A stretch of DNA of 64,000 nucleotides from Trogon surrucura (Eukaryota > Chordata > Aves > Trogoniformes > Trogonidae), in the NCBI GenBank assembly GCA_020746105.1, contig CM036618.1, forward strand, positions 48,138,014-48,202,013. The letters run 5' to 3'. The position numbers were made by a program, and so were the translations under genes. The notes under the pieces are model-generated. The model did no database searches. It saw only the letters and a list, made by a program, of their open reading frames with translations, and was not told the origin of the DNA. Positions 52,410 through 64,000 of this stretch are shown here, piece after piece; the stretch's first letter is position 1, and each line of letters begins with the position of its first letter.

Positions 52410-55400
52410 TTTACAGAAGAACTTCCAGGACTTTCCATGGATAAATTCTAATCAGCTGAACTAAGGTGACTGTCAACAGTACTTTTATTTTACTGATAGG
52501 TACTAGGTAGGAGTGACTGTTTGCATAATGCATTATTATAAAGGTATGCCTTGACTCATTGCAAATCAGTGCTCAACTCAGCCCTCTGATGGGGATAACA
52601 ATAGGCTTCTGTAAGTGGGTGTGCTACCTTAGTGAAAACAGTTAATTAGTACATGGGAATACTTAAAACACAAAGTGGGCATTTTCTATAGAGACAATAG
52701 AAATATGCAGAGTAGCTGATAATACCTTTTGCGGACTTCTATAATCATTCGTTAAGTTATTATATCTCCGTCAGACAGATCTAATGCTTCTTCTGAATCT
52801 CAGAACTCCAGTGGGACAGGAAGCACACAAGACCTCGGTTGTGGCTTTCACATCTGTAGTGTACACCTTCTACACGTTCCCTAGTATGTTTGCCTGCTAA
52901 CTGAACTAATTACATTACATGTAAACTTTTATATGTAAAATGTATATGTAATTTTTTTTTTTTTTCAGCGTGAATTATAAATAATCAGAAGACAGTCCTG
53001 GAAAAAATAGTTCCTTCTACTCTTTCTGTCTTCCCTTGCCAGATTCAACTGGAAAATTAACTCTACTGATAGTCTTAACTGCTTCTAGTTTTAGTATTGG
53101 TTTCTTTACTATGACAGAGTGGATACTTTTTTTAAAGTCTGTATGAATTGAGTCAAATATAAGAATGGTCACTATTAGAAAGATGCTATGTTTTAAGATA
53201 GAATGAAGCCTGAATTCATGTGGATTATCCCCTTTATCTCCTTTGATCAAATTTTGTGACAGATAAATCAGTTAGGGATACAGAGCTACATTGCAGATCT
53301 TCTGAGACTTTTGTCTTTCTTGTCTCTGCTTACAGCCATTGTCACAGTCTCTGTTCAAAATCTTCATTTCCTTTGCCCGTTCTGTTTCAAATTAATTTTT
53401 CTTTTCACCATATGTTTGGGAGGTTTATGCTGGTGCAAGTTATATACTGTTGTGTAAATTTCTACAGCCTGTAGTAATATGCAGAGTTAATCTCTACAGC
53501 TGGTCTAATCCAGAACATGCTTTTGAATCCTTTAAGCATACAACAGTATCCTTATAACTTGTTGAATATAAGACTCTCAGAAACATTGGCTTCCAGGGGT
53601 TTGTCTTTCCCATTAATATTCCTTCCATATTCAAAGTGGACTAAAACCTGTTAGTTATTTTGTCAGCTAACATAAATAGTTGGGAGCTTGTTCAGCTGTA
53701 GTCAGAACTGATATTCAGCTGTGCTCATAATTCCTGATTTCATACTGAATATGTTATTTTTAAAAAGTTGATTATTTGTTTAGTATTTCCATGAGATATG
53801 GCAGTTTTGAATTGTTTTTTTTTGTTTTACAATATATCGAAAAGCAATATCCATTTATGCCCAAGCAGTTGGAGCACCGAAGCTCAGTAAATTATTTACT
53901 GAGTTTGTTTGGGGATACAGAGCAACATTTTAAGCACCACTAATAAAAAATATAGACAGAAAATACAGCAGCCTTCTTCTTTGTAGTCTGTGCTATCAAC
54001 AGTTGAAAAAATCATAGCTTTGGAGTAGTTTATCTTCCTAATTTGTGCAATTTCCTCTGCAAGTGTAAAGGAAAGATTCTCTTGGCAAAGATATGCTGAG
54101 TTTTGTAATGACCACTAAAGATGCGTTACCTTTCCTGGATTCAACTCAAGATGTTTGCCTGTTTTATCCACATGTAACAAAGTTAAACGTTTATCCACAT
54201 TTAACAAAGTTGCTAATTTAATCACTATAGGTTTATTACTTGGTAGCTTGCAAAGTCTACATGTTTCAGTTGTTCATAGCACATAGCTTTAACAGATGTA
54301 GAATCATACTAATCAAATCTTAATTTTGTATCTGTGACAAGGGCAAGGAAATAAATAAGAAGGAGCTACTAGTATTGGCAGGGGTGTGGATTTTCCATCT
54401 ATAAATGTTATGGTATGCTTTTTTGATTTTTCCCTGGGTCCTGAAAATACTAATATCTTTATTAAAGATAATAATGCTCTTCAAAAGCAAAGCAGTGGAA
54501 AAGGATTATCTCTACAGTTATGATGTGACTGATTCTTATTTTGTAGAATGAGATCAGTTGGAAAATTGGAACTAAAATTTTTAAGAATGACCATATTGTC
54601 TGCACATTTAAGCATTACCCTCACGACAGCAACACCTTGCAATATCTCAGAAACGAGCAAAAATAATCAGTAATTGTGATTGTTTCTTACAGTTCCCGAT
54701 AAGTTCCTTGCACTCTATGAAGGAATATATCCTCAGCTTCTACTGCCAGATTGTTTATTATAATGTTGATATGTTGTCAGTAAATTAATTTGAAAATGAT
54801 AAAATTGATCCATAAAACCAACACTGATGTAATTCAGTGTTGTGTTACAGAAACAGCGTGGAAAAACTCTTGAGATCAGTGTAAAATTCTAGCATGGAAG
54901 ATGAGAGTTTTCTGGATGCTGCCTATTTTAATTAAAATTATTATAAATATGAGATTTTAGAACACTTCATACCGGAACACAACATCCCTGGAATTTTATC
55001 TCTGCTGCCAAATAGAAAAGAATGAATGGAAAATAAAATTTCTGCAGCATTCTTCACTGTTGAGAATTGGCAGAACCTAAATTGTAGCCTAACATGTTAT
55101 ATTGTGTGTATATGTAAACACAGATTCATTGCAGAAACATGTCTTAATTCCTGCATTAGAAGCACTTAATTTGATGCATATTTTTAAACATACGATGCAG
55201 AAGCATATCCGTAGCTACACTGCCTTCGCTCCTTCTGAGATCAGACATGTAACTGAAACATAATCTTTTGTACACGTTAAAGTCACAAGGAGATTGTTAT
55301 ATGATTAGCTTTATGGTTTGACCATGCTGTTATATAAAAAACTGATTTCGTTTTACTGCTGTCCACATTTGACATTTAAACAGACTAGTTTCTTTTTCTA

Positions 55401-57737
55401 CTAAAAATTACCAAAATATCTGGTACTTCAGAGGAGACCAACTTTTATTTCTAAGTATCAAATAAACCTATTACCACACTTTCTTTGAATTCAGGTTCCA
55501 TAAATTTGGGTATTCTTTATAGTTACACACAGGACGCTGTGTAATGCCTTATTTTGTACTGAGAAGACAAAAGACCAGTTAAAGTTTTCTCACTTTGGCA
55601 AGCACCTTTTTAAATAGTTCAGAAATTACTTAATGTACCAAAAGCAGTAACAATGATGCAGTACAATAGTACTGAGCCCAGGGAATAGAGAGCCTATAAA
55701 ATGTATAACATTAATTTATAAGCTCTGAAGATAAGCAAATCAATGTCCTGTCAAATATGAACATTTAGGAAATTGAAAATCAGTTTTTTGCATAATATAA
55801 CTTAGGGCCTGCAAATCTGTCGAGATGTTTAAATCAAAAGTAATCACATGTGCTAGTCAATACTTGGAGGGAAGAGCTCTAAGGAAATTGAAGAAGTACA
55901 GGCATAATTTAGGGTGATCATTAATATTTTTGTTAAGAGTTGGTATTGATCAGTAAAGACACACCGTGATACAGAAGCATATGTCCTGTCTTTTAGGCAA
56001 AAGGTAAAGAAGACTTCTTTGCAAACAATGATCTTTGGAGAGTCTTTTGGGTTTATTGTAATGTGAGCCAAGCAAAAAATGGTGTTCTGTCTAGTTTCTG
56101 CTTTATAAGAAGTGGATAAGAGATAACAATTGTGTAATCTTACAGTGCCCTAACTAAATGTTGATGTGAAGCTGAAGTTCTTTTATGTGATGTACAATGG
56201 GGATATTAAACGAGATAGGAAATTTTAGGCACTTTGAGCAACAGTGAAATCTAGACTCTTGAGTTAATCCCTGAAGCAAGTATGTTTAGAGGGAACACAG
56301 AGACCAAAATGTCTCATTCTAGGATCCAAAAAGCTGCACGTGCTCTGAACTGGAAGTGATGTGGACAAACAAAAAGGAAATACAGTGAACAAAGCTATGT
56401 CTGAAAAACCTCTCTTGTTATAGTTTTTTTTTCTCTTCTTTATGGCTGTCCTTATACTGTAGTCATAAGCTGGTGATGTTTGATTAAGAATTAGAAAAAG
56501 TAGTTACCTATATTTTAACTTTCCTCAAGTATATTGTTGTTCATGAAATACTTTATAAATTATTGACCAGAGCTGTGCAGGAATCATGAGAGATACAATT
56601 TTCTTAGCGGGAAATGTGTCAGACCAAAATGTTCTTAGAAAAAGTGATATTTTTTTCTGAAACTTTCGTATTCCCAATAAAATTTCTAGTCAAAATAAGA
56701 GAGGACAGTAGAAGGAGAATCAGGTGCCGCTTGAAAGTGAGTAAAAGTTTTTTTCCTGTTTATGTCAGTTATTGACCGAAGAAAAAAAAAAGGACTTGAA
56801 TTTAGACTTTCTCTATTCCTTAGTAAATGCCAAGGATGCAACAGAGATTTAGTACATTTAGCTAAGTAGTTAATCTATGACTGTAGGCATGATGTCTACA
56901 GAAGACTTAAAGGCATAAGGAAGTCTATAGCAGTATTTCTTTCAAGTACACTCCTGCAAACACAACAGTTTGTGGCTCATGACTTGGGAAATATTATTTT
57001 CTTGTGCAGATTAAGAATTCTTTGAAAACTGGAAAAGTATCATGGACTGAGGAAGATGATTCTCGCCCAGATCTGATATGCTACAGACTTCACAAAACAA
57101 ATCAGATGTGGTATCTGCCTGGAGAAGCATACAAGTCTAATTTTAGACATGACAGAACAAGTGAGCACAACAAATATTGGGGGAGGGTGGGAGCTGAAGA
57201 GGATCACACTAAGAAGATTACATGGTTACTTAGGTTCCTTTCATGCATATCTTGATAGTATCACAGTTTCATTTGTATATAACATTTCTAAAACTTCTGT
57301 AAGTATTCCAGAAGTAGCTGGAGAGGCAGCAGAAATAGAAGAGGGAGAACATGTATAAGATTTAGCAGAAGTAAAAGAGGGGATGAAGGAAATCAATTTA
57401 GTATAGAAAATAGTGGTCTATATTTGTGTACAGGCTCTTTTGTTTTTCTGTGTGACCTTCAAGCCATTTAAAGACATGCAGATGATGACTAGTCTCATGT
57501 CATCTGTATGGAAGCACTTAGATTGTAAAATTTCTCTTTACTGGGTATCTAACCATAGCTCTGCCGAACAGTCCCAGAGCAACTGTGTTAGTAAGGATTT
57601 AAGCCTTATTGTAGTTTGTAGGTGGAGCATGGAAAGGTCCTTTGTGCTGTGTGAGGGAAGGGGCTCAAACTGTTGACCAGAACTCCGATCTCACCTCCCA
57701 AGGGAGGACTCTCATAAGACGAAGTAAGACAATTCTG
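52410..57737 (+). other. GRIK2: GRIK2 intron, unique AT-rich sequence
   Basis: No transposon or exon recognised. It contains a 27-bp imperfect duplication at 54163-54213. A T-tract followed by CAG near 52950-52968 looks like a splice acceptor, but no coding frame follows. A frame of 83 codons at 57004-57255 resembles nothing I know. Confidence 0.65.
54163..54213. repeat. Imperfect 27-bp tandem duplication
   Basis: TTTATCCACATGTAACAAAG at 54163 is repeated at 54190 with one change and a short indel. Confidence 0.7.
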
Positions 57738-58455
57738 TGTTGTGGAGTGTTAACCTTGGCAAAGGGCCAAATGCCTACCCAGCCACTCACGTGCTCCCTT
57801 CTGCAGCAGGACAAGTGGAGAAAATAGAATGAGAAAGCCATGGGTCAAGATAAAGGCAGGGAGATTGCTTAGCAGTTACTGTTGTGGGCTAAAATAGATT
57901 CAGAAAGTGAGAAACAAACACTGAGACAACACCTTTCCTCCCCCTTTCCCAAGCTCAACTTTACTCCTTCACTTCAGTGAAGGGAGCATAGGGGAAGTTT
58001 GTGGTCAGTACATAGTGGTTTGTGTCTCGCTCATTCACCTTCACACTTTTCCTCTCCTCCAACATGGGCAATGTCATGGGCTGCAATCCTTTGGGAAAAA
58101 TCTCTGCTCCACTGTGCTTCTCTCCATAGACTGCAGCGGAATCTCTGCTCCGGTGCCTGGAGCACCACTTCCCCTCCTTGTTCTCACCTTCCTTCTCCTT
58201 CTGCTGTTTCTCACTCTATTCTCCCTACTTGTTTCTTTCTACCTGGCATTTTTTGCCCTTTTTTGAATACACTTTCCCAGAGGTGCCACTGTTTCGGCTG
58301 AGGGGCTCTGCAATGCCCTGCCGGGGGTCTGCTGGAGTCAGCTGGAACCAGCTGTGTTCAGCACAGAGAAGCCCCAGTCTCTCCTCACAGAGTCCACACA
58401 CACAGCCCCATCCCAGCCCAGGTACCAAATCCTGGCCACGTATACTTAATACACA
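57738..58455 (-). mobile_element. Older solo LTR related to the one at 5938 (antisense)
   Basis: The same order of landmarks as in the element at 5938 is visible on the + strand: a TGTTGTGG start, 'ggcagggagatt', an 'aaatagattcagaaa' block, 'cccaagctcaacttta', a 'ctctgctccggtgcctggag' block, and an end near 'aatacaca'. It is shorter and more diverged, with the central repeats mostly missing. No convincing target duplication was found, and no retroviral genes. Borders are approximate. Confidence 0.72.
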
Positions 58456-58510
58456 TTTTCTTTTTCTTTCCCTTTTTTTTTTCTTTTCTTTTTTTTTCTT
58501 TTTCTCTCCA
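58456..58510. repeat. T/C-rich low-complexity tract
   Basis: An uninterrupted pyrimidine tract of over 50 bases on the + strand, directly after the LTR end. Confidence 0.85.
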
Positions 58511-61500
58511 TCTTGTTACTCAACTTTTGTATATCTTCTGACCAAGATTCCGTAGATGGATTTCCATCTCGGGTTTTCACCTATGAGAGGGTTGCCCTGG
58601 ATATTAGGAACAGTGAGTTCAAAAATGCTCTAGCTGAGGAGGTCCTGGAATGCAAAATTCTCTTAGATGACTGTTTTACCTCCTACAAATGTTTGAAAAA
58701 GTTTTTTTCTTGGGTACAGGATTAGCTGGAAGGCTCAGTACTGAGAAACACGTACTGTGTATCCCTGGACCACGCATCTACTGAGGAAACTCATGGCTCA
58801 GGTGCTAAAATTTTTCTGCTGTATGGCTGCAGGCCTGGGACATTCACTATTCAAGATGAGCTTGGGAATAATAAGGGAAGTGTATGCAAATCCGGGGTGT
58901 TTCTAAAGTCAGAAGAAGATTAAGTTTCCAGAGGTGTTTAAGCCAGGCATAGGGCCAGGGAATTGCACAATTCAGAGAGGTTGAGCTGTTTTACAGTAAT
59001 ATGGGGTTTGGATGATCTTTTGCTGTTTTCCTTTGACTGCGCTGTAGAGCTGTAGATGCTGAAATTAATCTTGGCTCAGCGAGACAGAGCGTGTGGTTTG
59101 CTTCTTCCATTACCCCACTGTCAGTAGTACCAGACATCAAATATAAAGGAATAAGAGGAAAGAGAGACCATGCAAGCACCTAGAAGAGGTGATGGAGTAG
59201 CAGCCAACCAGTAAAACTGACTGCACAGAAACTTTCCTAGTCTGACCCATCAAAGACAGGTATATCTAGGAAGATTCAGGAATGTATATGTTATGAGATT
59301 AATGAGATTTGCTCTACACTTCCACTTTCCCTGCTGAGATAACCTGAGCTTCAGCCATTCTCCCTTTTCCTGCCTTCTCCTGTCCTCATCTTTATTTTCA
59401 AATAACGGTGAGATTAGTACCACTTCAGTTTGTATTGGATAAATAGCTCTTCTTTTTAATTTTTTTGAATCCTCAACTCTGATTTTAAAACTCAGGCTGA
59501 GAAAATAATTTACTGACTGCCTGGATATTCAAAGGTGATGTTCTCTGGTAAAGAAATAAGAATGTAGTATAAAACAGCTTGAGGTAAACTATTTACAATG
59601 AAAATGCAAATTTTTGAGAATAATCCATGTTTTGAAGTAACATCCAATTGTTTAATACTATCTAGATGTTGGAATAAAGGAACACAAATGAAGAAGTCAA
59701 GAAGTATGTTAAGATCGCTAAAGAGCAAGTCATAAAAAAGGGAAACTCATATCAGATATATCACTTGTGCCACCACAAAAAAGGGCAAAATGTTGTCTAA
59801 CACAACAAATGCTCTGTTTCTCTGAGTTGTACTTCAGATACAGAAGTCGGGACACGTTGTGACTCTTTATGTGTAAAGCCAGTTTCAAACAACCTGTGTT
59901 GAGTCTTTGGCCTTGGCAGAATTTGCAGCAGCCAAGAGGTCCTAGCTGCTTAATATTCCTGAAGTACTTGCTGCTGCTTAGGGATTGTCAGAGCTCCACA
60001 TCTATCACTGGGTCCTTACTAATTTTCCTTCCCTTCCCAAGGCTGCACTAGAAATCAACTAGTCAGGCTCATTGCCCACTCAGATTCCCTCTCCATCCAG
60101 GAAATCTTCAGCAGGGAAGTCTTATCTTTCTTCTATTTCTATTGGTATATCTGGGCCTGACTTGCAGGCTAGTGGTAGAAAACTTCTCAGCTGGTTCTAC
60201 CCATGGCATGGCTTTCTTCTTGTGTCATTTTAACTTTTTGCCTGTTCTGCTATGAATAGCACCATCTTCTATGTTCATCTGCCACAATAATACTTCCCTT
60301 TATTCTGTATTGCTTGGTAGCATTGTGCAGTTGGGATCAGTCTCACTTTCTCTTCTTGTAAACTATTAATCTAATATTTCTAAGCTCTTTGTAGTCCCTT
60401 TCCTTCCTTAGTGTTCCTAACATCCTCCAAAGTACTGCCCTCTGCATTTTAATTAGTATGTTGCTGATACCTTCTTCCAGATTGTTATTAAAAATGCTGA
60501 TTAAAAATGGTTTAAAACTAACCATGGAGTAACTCTTTGGATATCTCCCCTACTAAATCTTACTTGAGATATCTTAGAACTGTTTAGTCCAAGAACATTT
60601 TTTTTTCCAAGACTTTAGTATATTTAGCAGAATTCAGGATACATTGACTGTGGGAGGAGACTACAATTGTTGTGAAGTTCACTTACATTAAAAGATGGTA
60701 ATTTTAAATATTTTCTTCATAGTCTTGACTGTAATTTAACATTTAACTCTGCTCAAGAAATGGATGGATTAATGTTTTTAATAAATTAATAAATTAAGCA
60801 ACAAGAACTCGATTAGCTCTGCAAAAATGTAGGTTGTATTTGTATCTTTGAGTCATTTTTATAGCACATTATAATATTTAGTTACAGTTATACTATTTTT
60901 AAATACATAATATAACAAAATTTAATAAACCCTCAATTCACATCTGCAGAAACAAATGTTTCAGTTGTTATATATTTATACTAATTATAACATAGTCTTA
61001 AGAAATTTGTAGTAATTCTGACATTTTTGTTATCTTTCTTCAGTGTATATGGTTGAATAGAATGGTAATAAATACCTGAGCACATTACAATCAAAAGAAA
61101 AATTATTTTTCTACAAAAGATTTGAGAACAGATTTATATTTAGTGTAGGTTTAACAGTATTTTTTTTTTCAATGAAAAAACATCCTTTTTTAGCTTTGGT
61201 TCAGTTTTGTGCTATGACCAGCCTGCACATTTCTGTAGTCCCCCAAAGGTACATTTCTGTGGCTTTAACTGGAGGACTAGTAGCTAGTACAGCAGTGAAA
61301 GTGGGGAAATTACATAAATCATCATGTGTCCACTTTTACTGAAATTATTCCTGTGTTCATGTTGCTTATAGCAAGTTTGCTGTATAGTTTTTATATTAAT
61401 TGCTTACAAGCTAATCGAGCCTTTACTTTTCCAATATTAACCAGGAATCTGATGTATAAAAATGGAACAGGATATTTTTATTCATTTAGTGATTTTGGTT

Positions 61501-64000
61501 CTGATCCTGCAGTAAGTTACGTATTTGTATTTAATCCCTGACTCAATTGGATATAACAGGATCCTGTTCATGGTGCCTGTAAGCCATTTAAAGGAACAGT
61601 GGTGGAGCTGTAGAACACAATTCTATAAAGCTAGTACACAATTTGCACATGAATCTTATGCCTTTCTAGACTTTGGATTAATCAATATCCCTTAAGTTCA
61701 AAAACCTCAACATTAGTCTTTCAGGTATCTAAGAAGTCAGTCACGTTAAGTTCCAATGGAGAGGTGAAGGTGATTCAATGCAACTATTTTAGATGAGAAC
61801 TTTTTGTACGTAAAAGACATGTTGGATGACTAGAGTTCTTTCCAGGGAGCAGAAAAAACAGAGCAGCAACTCAAAGGAGGTGGATGTGGAAGGTGATCAC
61901 AGTACAGGCAGACCAATTGCTGCACTGACAAGGGTATTTTAGCAGGGCAGGGGTGTCGGCAATAACAGGCTCTTTCTACAACCCAGTGATCATGAGATAA
62001 GGTGAGGTAATGATTCGGGTCTGACATTCAAGCAACCAAACAAAAATCTTGATTTTTCTAAAAGGCATGATTTAGAAAAAGGCAATGCAGGCTTTAATAA
62101 AGGGAAGAAGGAACATGTTTTATTGTTGAGTAGTGTAATACGTTACAATAAGGCATCCATGTCATATTCCGAATATTCTTTATTTATCTGACTGACAGTT
62201 CTGATGCAATAAGATCAGGACTGAGTGTGTAGAGAAGCCCTGAAAAACAATGTCTAGAAAAATCATTCTTACCCTTTGTTCTGGTCAATGGGAGAATGTG
62301 TAATTTGCTAGAACTAAGAGTTTCGCACATGAACACCTTGAAACTTTATTGTTTTCAGCAATATCCTTTTTGATTCAGTATGCTCAGCCCTTCATGAAGA
62401 AGATGGGATAAGATTCTTTTAATTTCTCAAGTTGTGCTCGTTAGATGAAACCTTATAGCTTGTGAAATCTTTGTGCTAAAGGTTTTACAGTGAAAGCTGT
62501 TGTCTGCCCACTTCTTGGTCTGATTGTGCAAGAGAGATGTCTGCATGCCTGTAAGTGGGTAATCATCTTTCCTTTACTTTTCTTCATAGTCCTTATCCAA
62601 AGAAAAGTGGCAGAACCGAGGAAAAGTATGAGGCTTAATTTGGCAAGTTTGAAATAATTCTTGAATATTATACAGTATAAAGATGTGCTATCTCTGTCTG
62701 TGACATATATTGCTGAACTGTGCAGGGTATGTTGGTTTAATCTAACTAGTCCTTTAAGTCATACTTGTACCGTAATCCTATACAATGAGTATTCCCTTCC
62801 CTTTCTCTACCCAAAATTACTTATAATTCCATGAATATAGGGAGGTATTCCATCTGACTGCATCAGAACAAGGATTCAATTTATTGCATTTGATTTTTGT
62901 CTTGTAATTTCAAACTATCCTGTAGAACATAGATTTTTTCTTAGCCTTTCCACAGTCATTATGTGACTCTCAGAGGCTAGAATCATGAGATATTTTCCTC
63001 TTTCTGCTGCTACATGCTATCTTCCGTAGCATACAGAAAAGCGGCTTTGTTAAAGTTGATTTCCTTTATGTGCAATGCAACATAAAGAGCACTGAGAGAT
63101 GCCACAAGCAGATAACATAGAATGAAGGAAGTACAGTCAGTCTTCATTTACACTGTTCATTCATGACTCTGGCTTTTCCAAGCATAATATAGTATTCCCT
63201 CTCATGAAACATCGTTGTGATTGTTTCTATTCTTCGCATACACCCAGAGGTTGCACTGAAAAATCCACTATCTGAGTAGAAAATTATCTGAGCAGGTTTT
63301 CTTGTTTCTTAAATATTCACTATTATTTTTATCTAGCAGGCCTCTAAGATCAAGGTTCGGTTATTCCACAACTTATATGAATACAGAGCTTACAGAAATT
63401 ATAGGCTATCTCAAACAATTTCAAATGAAATGATGCAGTTCTGAAGTAGATCTTCTGTCTATTTATTGGGCATACTAATTTTAATTTCTATTAACATGGA
63501 ATGTCCCTAACATTAAATGACACAAATGTCATCTTTCTAGTGGACTGCTGAGATTGCTGACTTCTAAACGTTACTTGTACTAGCCAATAAGAGCATTTGT
63601 AACTTCAGTAAGTACTAACAAAGAGAAAGAGCTGAGCACAAGTTTTGAAAAGCTCATTTAAAGTCTATTTTTTTTCAAGTATTTCAAACACTGGAAGGTG
63701 TTAGAGATTAAGTAAAGAAACTGTATCTGAAATGTTAGAATAAACACTAATAGAGAGGGGGAAGTGGGAAGAGTACCTATTGCCAACTGTCAGGGAGATC
63801 AATCTCCAAAATTGCATCAGCTCACTTGAGTACTGTAGTTTTCTCTTTGTTTTACGCTTATCTTCTTGATTAAACTAGAGCGTTCTGCATTTATACTAGT
63901 AGGGGTGTAGTCAGTTAATCAAAGGAAGTGATTATTGCCATCATAGCATTTATTATACCGCATTTAAATACTGTGAACAGTTCTAATCCCCCAATACTTG
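58511..64000 (+). other. GRIK2: GRIK2 intron to the end of the window
   Basis: No exon recognised. A possible ancient CR1 relic near 60330-60640 is listed separately. The rest is AT-rich unique sequence with frames of at most about 70 codons, none recognisable. Membership in the same GRIK2 intron is inferred from the lack of any other gene and the known great length of GRIK2 introns in vertebrates. Confidence 0.6.
60330..60640 (-). mobile_element. Possible ancient CR1 relic (antisense)
   Basis: 'cttccagattgttattaaaa' and a later 'ccatggagtaactctt' echo the CR1 antisense text around the RT palm motif ('...cagatcattgatgaa...', '...cctggaggaactcc...'). Similarity is weak and no frame survives. 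This may be chance. Confidence 0.3.

Noticed and set aside
52950-52980. T-tract plus CAG resembling a splice acceptor
   Set aside because: The sequence after it hits a stop within a few codons in every frame that could matter and does not match the next GluK2 exon.
57004-57255. 83-codon + frame preceded by an AG
   Set aside because: Not similar to GluK2 or any family I know, and no good polypyrimidine tract and donor pair.
58513-58725. 70-codon + frame after the LTR
   Set aside because: No retroviral or host motif is recognisable; kept as unexplained intron.

Overview
This window looks like a piece of a bird (or closely related sauropsid) nuclear genome. It is AT-rich, nearly gene-free, and carries many CR1 retrotransposon copies with the typical avian CR1 3' end (short ATTCTATG/ATTCTGTG repeats and no poly-A tail). 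It also carries LTRs of avian endogenous-retrovirus type. The species cannot be named from the sequence alone.

The only host coding sequence I can support is one internal exon of 224 bp (22297-22520, + strand). It encodes 74 full codons plus two bases of the kainate-receptor subunit GluK2 (GRIK2), residues about 509-583. This is the end of the S1 ligand-binding lobe, with Pro516, Ala518 and Arg523 visible, followed by the first membrane helix M1. It carries the two classic A-to-I recoding codons of M1 in unedited form (ATT for Ile567, TAC for Tyr571). Everything else on the + strand is therefore GRIK2 intron: at least 22.3 kb upstream and 41.5 kb downstream of the exon. No neighbouring exon was recognised.

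Region by region: 1-218 is the end of a CR1 RT fragment. 1318-2103 is a complete solo LTR with a perfect 5-bp target duplication. 5690-7152 is a CR1 3' end split by a second solo LTR (5938-7124). 8226-8300 is a short antisense CR1 tail. 11834-13450 is an old antisense CR1. 16760-17000 is a CR1 3' end folded back on itself. 19139-20232 is the best preserved CR1. The GRIK2 exon follows at 22.3-22.5 kb. From 22.6 to 41.7 kb lies mostly unique intron with simple repeats, including a long poly-G tract at 38764-38798. 41680-43205 is a degraded CR1. 47966-48178 is a young, very short CR1. 49366-49838 is a CR1 with an internal deletion. 50678-52005 is an old antisense CR1. 52312-52409 is a perfect 49-bp tandem duplication. 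57738-58455 is an older LTR related to the one at 5938. A possible very old CR1 relic lies near 60.3-60.6 kb.

The most interesting signals are RNA-structural. A near-perfect 28-bp hairpin (22531-22601) begins 10 nt inside the intron, just after the exon with the editing sites. A compact hairpin lies inside the exon (22392-22418). A roughly 63-bp CR1 fold-back lies 5.3 kb upstream. No bacterial-type operons, CRISPR arrays, tRNA or rRNA genes were seen.
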